This document shows, in pieces, positions 1 through 4,925 of a stretch of DNA of 6,815 bases; the stretch's first letter is position 1, and each line of letters begins with the position of its first letter. The notes beneath the pieces are model-generated. The model did no database searches and had not been told where the DNA came from. It was given only the letters and a program-made list of their open reading frames with translations. Made by a program: the position numbers and the translations under genes. Source of the stretch: an archaeon (GTDB lineage Archaea > Hydrothermarchaeota > Hydrothermarchaeia > Hydrothermarchaeales > JALUUU01); assembly GCA_027021185.1 (NCBI GenBank), contig JALUUU010000218.1, positions 1-6,815 of the forward strand, given 5' to 3'.

Positions 1-182
1 TTATCGAGGGAACCAGCCAGTATATGGTCTAGATAGCCTGTTTTATCGGCATCAATAGGAGAAACTGACGTAAAGGGTTTATCTCCCACGTATGTCCAAC
101 GCGGAACAAACCCTTCCTTTGCATATACGGGGACAGCCAGCATTAATAACAGTAGTACTATAAGCAAGTATAATGCCTTCAT
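1..182 (-). CDS. Secreted protein, probable PQQ/FG-GAP-type beta-propeller (N-terminal fragment)
   Basis: Only the first 60 codons lie in the window; the gene continues past base 1. It starts with ATG at 182, preceded by GAGGG five bases upstream, 20 bases after the stop of the coiled-coil gene, so it is probably co-transcribed with it and the archaellin. Residues 1-20 form a clear Sec signal peptide: one Lys, a long Leu/Ile/Val core, and a likely signal peptidase I site after VYA (21). The mature start contains RWTYVGDKPFTSVSPIDAD followed by a Gly-Tyr-Leu-Asp stretch and AGSLD. This resembles the first blade of PQQ-like or FG-GAP/WD40-like propellers (W-x-Y, then S-P-x-x-A-D, then a G-S-x-D turn). 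The family call is by pattern resemblance only; secretion is well supported. An extracellular or cell-surface role near the archaellum is inference. Confidence 0.7.
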   Translation of the reverse strand, partial: MKALYLLIVLLLLMLAVPVYAKEGFVPRWTYVGDKPFTSVSPIDADKTGYLDHILAGSLD

Positions 183-187
183 CCTAT

Positions 188-192
188 CCCTC
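188..192 (-). promoter_or_regulatory. Ribosome binding site of the secreted propeller-like gene
   Basis: On the minus strand GAGGG stands five bases before the ATG at 182. It supports this start for a short gene fragment that could otherwise be overlooked at the window edge. Confidence 0.55.
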
Positions 193-202
193 AGGAGTTA
201 TC

Positions 203-778
203 CTACTCGCTGGGCTGCCCAGCTCGAGATTCTTTTAGTTCTTTGGGCCGTATGGCGTTCCCATTTTCCTTTGATTTAAGTTCTGCAATAATCTCCTCTC
301 TCAGCCTCAGTTCCTCGTATAGCCTCTCTATATGTTTTTTCAGCACCTCGACGGTCATGTCACCCAGGGAGGCAATTTTACTCGCCTTTTCTTCCAGGTT
401 CGTGAGTTTTTCGCTGTAAAATTTGACATGGGATTTGAGTTCGCCTATCTCCTGCATTCTCTCTGACAGCTTATTCTCAAGCTCGATGTAGGACCCATCA
501 TCCATGGGCTCCGGCTCAATGTTCTCCGGTTCGTCGATTACCTCCACAATATCCGCTGCGGAGTCGACTGACTCTTCCTCCAGTTCTGGTTCTTTTGCCG
601 TCGGCCTTGTTTCTCCTCTGAGGCAGCTGATGAGCTCTATTTTCTCCTCTATTTCTGTCTCTTTCCTCTCTAGCTCCCGTCTAAGGATCTTGTGGTCTTC
701 CTGGCTCTCCTCTAGGAGAGCCTCAATTGTTTTAACAAAGTCTTCGTAGCCGTTCTCAGGATGCAGGAGATAATTCAT
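203..778 (-). CDS. Acidic coiled-coil protein in archaellin operon (candidate ArlC/D/E-like)
   Basis: A soluble, highly charged protein of about 191 residues with no signal peptide or membrane segment, so probably cytoplasmic. Numbered from the upstream ATG at 784, residues about 15-55 are a predicted coiled coil, 60-98 an acidic Pro/Glu/Asp linker, 98-137 a second coiled coil, and 143-172 a third helix with heptad-like spacing; the tail is polar. Start choice: ATGs occur at 784 and 778 in frame. AAGGA lies one base before the first but seven before the second, which also forms an ATGA overlap with the archaellin stop, so 778 is preferred. Position directly after archaellin is typical of arlC/D/E, whose products form the switch complex linking motor and chemotaxis. 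Helical character and charge fit ArlC-like proteins, but I see no diagnostic ArlC/D/E motif, so the function is a guess from context. Confidence 0.8.
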   Translation of the reverse strand: MNYLLHPENGYEDFVKTIEALLEESQEDHKILRRELERKETEIEEKIELISCLRGETRPTAKEPELEEESVDSAADIVEVIDEPENIEPEPMDDGSYIELENKLSERMQEIGELKSHVKFYSEKLTNLEEKASKIASLGDMTVEVLKKHIERLYEELRLREEIIAELKSKENGNAIRPKELKESRAGQPSE

Positions 779-1431
779 GCCCATTTCCTTATGTAGAGAG
801 TCTTTATAGCACTGGGAACCACTCTGCCGTATTCAAGAGGCGTGGACCCTACCGGCATCAGGGTGATGAAGAACTCGCTGTTCGGGGTGAGGGGATGGTT
901 GCCATTGCCGTCCTCTATCCAGAAGTGGAGTTCTACTATTTCGTTTCTCTCCAAGTTAGTGTCATCTGTGACCGTGTTCAATGGAACTATTCCAAAGTCA
1001 GCCACTCCGTTTGCACTGGAGGTAGAATTCTCGTTGGCGCCTATGTTGGCATTATATCTGATACCCCGGATGTATGTGGCATTGGAATGATAACTCATTA
1101 TAATGTCCTCATAAGCAACGTCTGAGCTGCCAGGGGCGAGGGAAACAGTGATAATCAGCTTCGTTATATTTTGCTGCTGGACTCCCCCATCTCCAGCATA
1201 GCCTGCGATTTCAATTACCTTTAAATTCGTGGCAACTTCTTTCGTCGCCATCTCACCAGTTGTTCTGGCCTTGAACTCTAGGGTCCCTGAAGTCCTCATC
1301 AGGGTCCCGGCTGCAACGGCTGCCACCAGGATCATAGCGATGAAGATTATCAAGGTGCCTAGACCCACCTGCGCTCTTAGATCCTTCGGGAATCTCGAGG
1401 CGATTTTAATACCCCCTTTTTTCTTTGCCAT
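775..1431 (-). CDS. arlB: Archaellin (archaeal flagellin), major filament subunit
   Basis: This encodes the structural subunit of the archaellum filament (older name flaB). It carries a class III signal peptide: a basic leader of about 20 residues ending KDLRA, then QVGLGTLIIFIAMILVAAVA. The hydrophobic helix is nearly identical in pattern to archaellins, which assemble through it after prepilin-peptidase (ArlK/FlaK) cleavage, here expected between Ala20 and Gln21. The rest is a beta-rich outer domain with three N-glycosylation sequons (Asn88-Ile-Thr, Asn117-Ala-Thr, Asn135-Ser-Thr). At 218 residues it is in the normal archaellin range. The ATG at 1431 lacks a strong Shine-Dalgarno. Only one archaellin gene is visible, whereas many euryarchaea have tandem copies. 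Its TGA overlaps the next start as ATGA. The arlF-J motor genes are not in the window. Confidence 0.95.
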   Translation of the reverse strand: MAKKKGGIKIASRFPKDLRAQVGLGTLIIFIAMILVAAVAAGTLMRTSGTLEFKARTTGEMATKEVATNLKVIEIAGYAGDGGVQQQNITKLIITVSLAPGSSDVAYEDIIMSYHSNATYIRGIRYNANIGANENSTSSANGVADFGIVPLNTVTDDTNLERNEIVELHFWIEDGNGNHPLTPNSEFFITLMPVGSTPLEYGRVVPSAIKTLYIRKWA

Positions 1432-1511
1432 CCGCTTCTAAGAATATAAAAACCTTTTTTTTCAAAACTCGAAACATAAGGCATATAAAAATTGATTTCC
1501 GGGTTAGATGC
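1432..1511. promoter_or_regulatory. Divergent AT-rich promoter region between archaellin and pilin-like/cheR units
   Basis: This 80-base gap separates two oppositely transcribed units. It contains two TATA-like elements that read in both directions: TATAAAAA at 1445-1452 and ATATAAAAAT at 1483-1492, separated by a T8 tract at 1455-1462. Archaeal transcription usually starts about 25 bases downstream of the TATA centre. Rightward, the 1483-1492 box would start RNA at or next to the ATG at 1512. Leftward, the same box would give a leader of about 30 bases before the archaellin ATG. The 1445-1452 box is too close to the archaellin start to serve it, but could give the rightward gene a leader of roughly 40 bases. 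Which box is used in each direction cannot be decided from sequence. Confidence 0.6.
1483..1492 (+). promoter_or_regulatory. TATA box (box A) for the pilin-like/cheR unit, probably leaderless
   Basis: The ATATAAAAAT element has its centre about 25 bases before the ATG at 1512, the expected distance to an archaeal transcription start. No good Shine-Dalgarno precedes 1512, which agrees with a leaderless message. The reverse complement could also act as a leftward TATA box for archaellin. Confidence 0.5.
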
Positions 1512-1865
1512 ATGGACAATAAAGCCTACACGTCCATGCTGCTATTTTTAATGGTGGTTACTTCGTCTATAGTTTTCAGTGTCATCGTATATTCCCAGGA
1601 TAAGGCAGAAAAGGATAAGACCCTGACAGATCTAGAGGTAATCCGGGCAACAGAGACAACTATAGTCGTCAAAAACATCGGAAAAAATGTTGCATCAAAC
1701 CTGTCTTCTTTCCCACCTGCTGAGTTCAAACCAGGCACAATCGCCCCAGATGAAGAAGCCATTGGCACTTTTGGCTCACCGATAAAAGACTTCACCCTTA
1801 TAACTGTACGCTCTGCAGAGGGGAGCGAAGTCAGATATAGATACAGGGGTGGGCTCCGTGGATGA
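1512..1865 (+). CDS. Small membrane-anchored pilin-like / ArlF-ArlG-like protein
   Basis: A 117-residue protein with a short polar start, one hydrophobic helix at about residues 8-27 (MLLFLMVVTSSIVFSVIVYS), a charged linker at 29-40, and a beta-rich domain to the end. The stretch LEVIRATETTIVVKNIGKNV resembles the strand-turn pattern of archaellar ArlF/ArlG and archaeal pilins, where a beta-sandwich follows a membrane helix; ArlF and ArlG form a stator-like part anchored outside the membrane. A possible class III processing site is Lys4-Ala5/Tyr6, but it is weak. The frame is open further upstream to an ATG at 1425, but that reaches into the archaellin start and promoter, so ATG 1512, placed right for a leaderless RNA, is chosen. 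It overlaps the cheR start and is divergent from archaellin, both supporting a motility role. The exact family is unproven. Confidence 0.75.
   Translation: MDNKAYTSMLLFLMVVTSSIVFSVIVYSQDKAEKDKTLTDLEVIRATETTIVVKNIGKNVASNLSSFPPAEFKPGTIAPDEEAIGTFGSPIKDFTLITVRSAEGSEVRYRYRGGLRG
1845..1851 (+). promoter_or_regulatory. Ribosome binding site deciding the cheR start
   Basis: AGGGGTG lies within the end of the pilin-like gene, six bases before the GTG at 1858. It overlaps the other possible GTG at 1849, so it favours 1858 as the cheR start. Confidence 0.5.
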
Positions 1866-2649
1866 ATACGGATTCCGCCTGTTGCGAGAAAGGATAAAGA
1901 GAGACACAAACTTCAACGCGCCATGCTACGAAGAAAAACACCTTAAAAGAAGGCTGGCCGTGAGGATGAGGGCCCTGAACATATCCACCTACCAGGAGTA
2001 TCTCGGATTTCTTTCAAATAAAAATGAGGAATACCACAGGCTCTTGAGGGCTCTCACCATAAATGTTACAAAATTCTTCAGGGATCCAACAACCTACGAT
2101 GCAATATATAAACTCGTTTTCCCGAAGATAACCTCCTCAAAAAAGCACATAAGGATATGGAGCTCAGGCTGCTCAGACGGTAAGGAACCGTACTCTCTGG
2201 CGATGCTGCTCCTGGATTTTTTAGGCGACAAAGTCGTTGATCATACTCCAGTAATCTATGCCTCAGACATAGACGACGAGATGCTCAGAAAGGCTAAGCG
2301 AGGAGTGTACAGCAAAAACGAGGTAGAGGGTCTTGATTCACGGTACTTGCTGAGGTATTTTGAGAAGTATCCTGACGGCTATAGGCTTAAGAAAAAGGTG
2401 AGGGATATCGTTCGATTTCAGCACCGGGACCTTATCTCTGACCCTATGCCCAAGTGCATAGACCTCATCCTCTGCCGAAATGTGGTCATCTACTTCGCCA
2501 AGAACGTTAAGGAAAAAATTTACTTAAACTTCTATAATGCCCTTAACCCAGGTGGTTTTCTCGTCCTTGGTAAGACAGAGACCCTGTTAGGAAGGGCCAG
2601 GGAAATGTTCAAGCTCTTCAACAACGTTGAGAGGATCTACGCTAAATGA
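1858..2649 (+). CDS. cheR: Chemotaxis protein methyltransferase CheR
   Basis: CheR transfers methyl groups from S-adenosylmethionine to glutamates of chemoreceptors, acting in the cytoplasm with the CheB esterase in adaptation. The 263-residue protein has both parts of the family at full length. The N-terminal helical domain (about 1-70) includes the basic HLKRRLAVRMRAL segment used for receptor binding. Next comes the diagnostic NVTKFFRDP (about 69-77). The methyltransferase fold has RIWSSGCSDGKEPYSLAM (SAM-binding; usual form is SxGCSTGEEPYSLAM), then ASDID, LCRNVVIYF and GGFLVLGKTET. Start: GTG at 1858 is preferred over GTG at 1849 because of the upstream AGGGGTG; it overlaps the preceding stop by 8 bases, so translation is probably coupled. 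No other che gene is visible. Its 3' end overlaps the convergent hydrolase gene by 8 bases. Confidence 0.95.
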   Translation: MDEYGFRLLRERIKRDTNFNAPCYEEKHLKRRLAVRMRALNISTYQEYLGFLSNKNEEYHRLLRALTINVTKFFRDPTTYDAIYKLVFPKITSSKKHIRIWSSGCSDGKEPYSLAMLLLDFLGDKVVDHTPVIYASDIDDEMLRKAKRGVYSKNEVEGLDSRYLLRYFEKYPDGYRLKKKVRDIVRFQHRDLISDPMPKCIDLILCRNVVIYFAKNVKEKIYLNFYNALNPGGFLVLGKTETLLGRAREMFKLFNNVERIYAK

Positions 2650-3286
2650 GAAACTCCCTCGCGTATCTATAAGCAAGGGCTGCATGATTTCTACCATTCT
2701 GGGCCACGCCTCCGTGGCCGGGAAGCAGAAGGGTGAAGTCAAGCTCTGTGAGTCTTTTAAGAGACCTGAGCATTTCACCAGCGTTTCCTCCAAGGTCGAC
2801 TCTGCCGAATCCGCCCCCTGAGAACAAGGTGTCTCCTGAGAAAAGTATGCCTCGCTCCTCCTCCAGCAGACACATGCTGCCCGGGGTGTGACCTGGGGTG
2901 TGGAGAACCTTCAATGCCATGCTTCCGAGTTCTATGCTGTCCCCCTCTGTTAGTTTCCTGGATACATTTACTTTCAGGGGCTCAGCAGAGCCTCTCAGCC
3001 CGGATGTTCCGTATAGCCATCCCTCCGCCATTTCATCGGCGTCTAACACATGGGCAAATACCTTTGCATTCTTGAAAAAAGAGTTCCCTCCGCAGTGATC
3101 GGCGTGTCCGTGGGTGTTTATTATTAGAGATACCTGGTCCAGATTCACTATCTCGTTGATTTTCTTGATCAACCAGTCACTCATCCCCGCACCCGTGTCA
3201 ATTATCGCAGTGATCTCATCAAGAATTAGGTAGCAATTCGAGTCAATAGCATTGCTGATTATTGGGATTATTTCACTCTTGCTCAT
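2642..3286 (-). CDS. Metallo-beta-lactamase-fold hydrolase, glyoxalase II-like
   Basis: A cytoplasmic metal-dependent hydrolase of 214 residues, typical of the single-domain glyoxalase II-like group (COG0491). The metal ligands are all present: THGHADH at 58-64 (His59, His61, Asp63, His64), His133 in HTPGHTPGS, Asp152 in FSGDTLF, and His191 in LLPGHG. The short length means it lacks the C-terminal helical substrate domain of true glyoxalase II, so the substrate is unknown; thioester hydrolysis is common in the family but not demonstrable here. It is the last gene of the six-gene run, starting two bases after the radical SAM stop and lacking a clear Shine-Dalgarno of its own, so it probably depends on translational coupling. 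Its TAG overlaps the cheR TGA from the opposite strand. Confidence 0.93.
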   Translation of the reverse strand: MSKSEIIPIISNAIDSNCYLILDEITAIIDTGAGMSDWLIKKINEIVNLDQVSLIINTHGHADHCGGNSFFKNAKVFAHVLDADEMAEGWLYGTSGLRGSAEPLKVNVSRKLTEGDSIELGSMALKVLHTPGHTPGSMCLLEEERGILFSGDTLFSGGGFGRVDLGGNAGEMLRSLKRLTELDFTLLLPGHGGVAQNGRNHAALAYRYAREFLI

Positions 3287-3288
3287 GG

Positions 3289-4308
3289 CTAATCAAGGTT
3301 GGTCAGCCCCACTTCAGAGGCGATTTCGTATGCTTTCTCCATTTCAGATGTGGTAACGGGCCGGGAAATATCAGGGGTTTTATGGGCCTGAAACTCTGGG
3401 CGGTACTGAGCCATTATGTTGACTCTCACGTCATTGCCTAGGTTGGAGGATATCCACTCGAGGATTTTCCTGGTGCAGCACTCCACGTGGTTTGGCAGGA
3501 CGAGATGCCTTATCAACAGCTCAGCATGTTCTCTTGCCAGGAGATGGTTTCTCGTAACGATGCCCCAGTAGTTTTTAGCCTTAGAAAGCCTAAGGGCGCA
3601 CTTATCGTTGCCGTATTTAAAGTCTGCCAGGTAGACATCCACGCATCCATCCAGAAGTTCCATGGATTCTGTGCTCATATACATGTTGGAATTCCATACA
3701 ACAGGTATGTTAACCTCCAGGGCATTAAACATTTCAAGGATAACATGGAGGTTTGGCGTCGGCTCTCCCCCAACAAGATTAACGTTCCGGCTCTTATCAA
3801 TGAGTCTCCTCCTCTTCACCGCCTCTGCCAGGTCTTTTCCGGTGACGGGAACCCCTTTCTCTATCTGCCGGGATATCATCCAGTTCTGGCAGAAGACGCA
3901 GTAGAAGGTGCATCCTATGAAGAAGATGGTGTGAGATGGGACGAGACATGCCTCCTCTCCCAGGTGTATAAATTCAGACGACATCCTCGCCTCAGCTCCT
4001 AGCCCGCAGAATCCATGCTCTCCCTTCGCCCTGTTAGCGCCGCAGCGTCTCTCGCAGAAATGGCAGTTCTCCAGAATAGACCTCGCGGCAGTTATCTTCT
4101 CATCCAGAAGTGAGTCTTCTATTCGCTTGAGTACTTGGGGCGGCTCATCAAGGAGTTTCTCAGCCTCCTCTTTGCTTTTAACCGCCCTGGTTATAACGTA
4201 TCTAGCGGCTTTATTGTCTTTGGAGACCTCTATATACCTTCCAAGCGCCCTTTTAACCCCCTCATCTTCGAAGGCCCTGAGGGAGTCAGGGCGGAAAAAA
4301 CCGTACAT
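3289..4308 (-). CDS. Radical SAM protein, PflX-like (COG1313 type, pyruvate formate-lyase activase homolog)
   Basis: This 339-residue enzyme should reductively cleave S-adenosylmethionine using a [4Fe-4S] cluster. The cluster motif is CTFYCVFC at residues 133-140 (Cys133, Cys137, Cys140; CX3CX2C), followed by QNW. GGEP at 180-183 is the usual SAM-binding segment. Upstream lies a second cysteine set, Cys82, Cys85, Cys89 and Cys101, in CHFCERRCGANRAKGEHGFC, characteristic of the COG1313 group and probably binding another metal or cluster. The C-terminus (VTTSEMEKAYEIASEVGLTN) also matches the family ending. An N-terminal region of about 80 residues precedes the cysteines. The family resembles glycyl-radical-enzyme activases, but its true substrate is unknown and no glycyl radical enzyme is in the window. 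It starts three bases after the small protein's stop. The family call is confident; the reaction is not. Confidence 0.92.
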   Translation of the reverse strand: MYGFFRPDSLRAFEDEGVKRALGRYIEVSKDNKAARYVITRAVKSKEEAEKLLDEPPQVLKRIEDSLLDEKITAARSILENCHFCERRCGANRAKGEHGFCGLGAEARMSSEFIHLGEEACLVPSHTIFFIGCTFYCVFCQNWMISRQIEKGVPVTGKDLAEAVKRRRLIDKSRNVNLVGGEPTPNLHVILEMFNALEVNIPVVWNSNMYMSTESMELLDGCVDVYLADFKYGNDKCALRLSKAKNYWGIVTRNHLLAREHAELLIRHLVLPNHVECCTRKILEWISSNLGNDVRVNIMAQYRPEFQAHKTPDISRPVTTSEMEKAYEIASEVGLTNLD

Positions 4309-4311
4309 GTC

Positions 4312-4533
4312 TCAGCCTGTCTCAACCTTGCCCGTGTTTGCGTTCACCTTCATAGAGAACTCTTCTCTTTTAGTCTCGAACAGACCTGTCTTGATCTCTA
4401 TCTCTCCCTTAACTTCCCAGGAGTCATTTTTCCTCTGGACAGAAAAATAGTTCACCGCCAAGACACCTTTGTAGTTGCTGTGAATCCAATGGTCCACCAA
4501 TGCCTCGGCATCCTTGGGCAGCTCAACTTCCAC
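4312..4533 (-). CDS. Small beta-rich protein of unknown function (73 aa)
   Basis: I do not recognise this gene. The 73-residue product has an N-terminal helix-like part (LPKDAEALVDHWIHSNYKG), then alternating hydrophobic/charged strands including SWEVKGEIEIKTGLFE and a final VNANTGKVETG. The last part resembles the D-x-x-T-G-x-V turn of PepSY-like domains, a weak similarity only. It has no signal peptide, membrane helix or cysteine from the chosen start. The frame is also open to a GTG at 4542, but that codon lies inside the perfect AGGAGGTG Shine-Dalgarno, so GTG at 4533, eight bases after AGGAGG, is the real start. It sits three bases before the radical SAM gene. It may be a partner, substrate or regulator of the neighbours, but nothing in the sequence proves this. 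Confidence 0.8.
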   Translation of the reverse strand: MEVELPKDAEALVDHWIHSNYKGVLAVNYFSVQRKNDSWEVKGEIEIKTGLFETKREEFSMKVNANTGKVETG

Positions 4534-4539
4534 TAAACA

Positions 4540-4547
4540 CACCTCCT
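4540..4547 (-). promoter_or_regulatory. Strong Shine-Dalgarno of the 73-aa protein
   Basis: AGGAGGTG on the minus strand is a perfect match to the archaeal 16S anti-Shine-Dalgarno. Its first AG overlaps the TAG stop of the upstream membrane-protein gene, so termination and initiation are closely linked. It moves the start of the small gene from GTG 4542 to GTG 4533, and it is the strongest ribosome binding site in the window. Confidence 0.85.
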
Positions 4548-4920
4548 ATTTGAGTAGGTAAATAGCCAGGACGGCGATTAATATGCCCATGGCCTTTTTA
4601 GCACCAACGGGTTCTTTGAATATGATTATGCCGGATAAGGTGATGAATAGCACTGTGAAAATTATAACCAATGGCAGAAATGTGGAGAGTTCAACCTCCT
4701 TCAATGGGTAGAGGGTGACCAGCTTGGCAATTCCGCCGAAGAGGAAGCTAAGAACCATGGCGGCGAATATCGTGGCTGGTAGGGACCAAAATTTTACAAG
4801 ATCCAGGAAACTTATATGGTCTTGTCCGTGGAACCTGTATTTCCAGATAGTGTCTCCCACCATGAAAAGGAAGGCCGCCAAGACAGCCATAAGGATGTAT
4901 ATGGTCTTCAAGGAACTCAC
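4546..4920 (-). CDS. Four-helix DMT/EamA-like membrane protein (half-size transporter)
   Basis: A hydrophobic protein of about 124 residues with four predicted membrane helices, at about 7-23, 46-68, 82-101 and 109-123 (numbered from a TTG at 4923). Helix 1 with GDTIWKYRF, the later YPLKEVELSTFLPL segment and the IFKEPVGAKKAMGILI ending match one half of EamA/drug-metabolite transporter proteins. At this size it would have to dimerise to form a carrier, like small multidrug resistance proteins, but the membrane Glu of that family in helix 1 is not present. Substrate unknown. The start is ambiguous: TTG 4923, GTG 4920 (chosen as the more usual codon) and TTG 4911, which has GGTGA five bases upstream. 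It begins a few bases after the tldE stop and its own stop overlaps the next gene's Shine-Dalgarno. Confidence 0.85.
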   Translation of the reverse strand: MSSLKTIYILMAVLAAFLFMVGDTIWKYRFHGQDHISFLDLVKFWSLPATIFAAMVLSFLFGGIAKLVTLYPLKEVELSTFLPLVIIFTVLFITLSGIIIFKEPVGAKKAMGILIAVLAIYLLK

Positions 4921-4925
4921 CAAAT

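Noticed and set aside
504..749. A serine-rich open frame on the plus strand
   Set aside because: The serine richness is the mirror of Glu-rich coding in the coiled-coil gene on the other strand; no start signal.
1445..1462. AAAAACC followed by T8 as a transcription terminator
   Set aside because: It lies between divergent starts where no transcript is expected to end, and it has no stable hairpin.
1425..1511. Upstream extension of the pilin-like gene to ATG 1425
   Set aside because: The added residues would cover the archaellin start codon and both TATA-like elements and have no family resemblance; ATG 1512 fits the promoter spacing.
1526..1909. A 127-codon open frame on the minus strand across the pilin-like gene and cheR start
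   Set aside because: Antisense to two supported genes, no promoter or ribosome binding site, and no recognisable family.
3487..4002. A 171-codon open frame on the plus strand inside the radical SAM gene
   Set aside because: It lies wholly antisense to a gene with intact catalytic motifs, and its translation shows no domain pattern or ribosome binding site.
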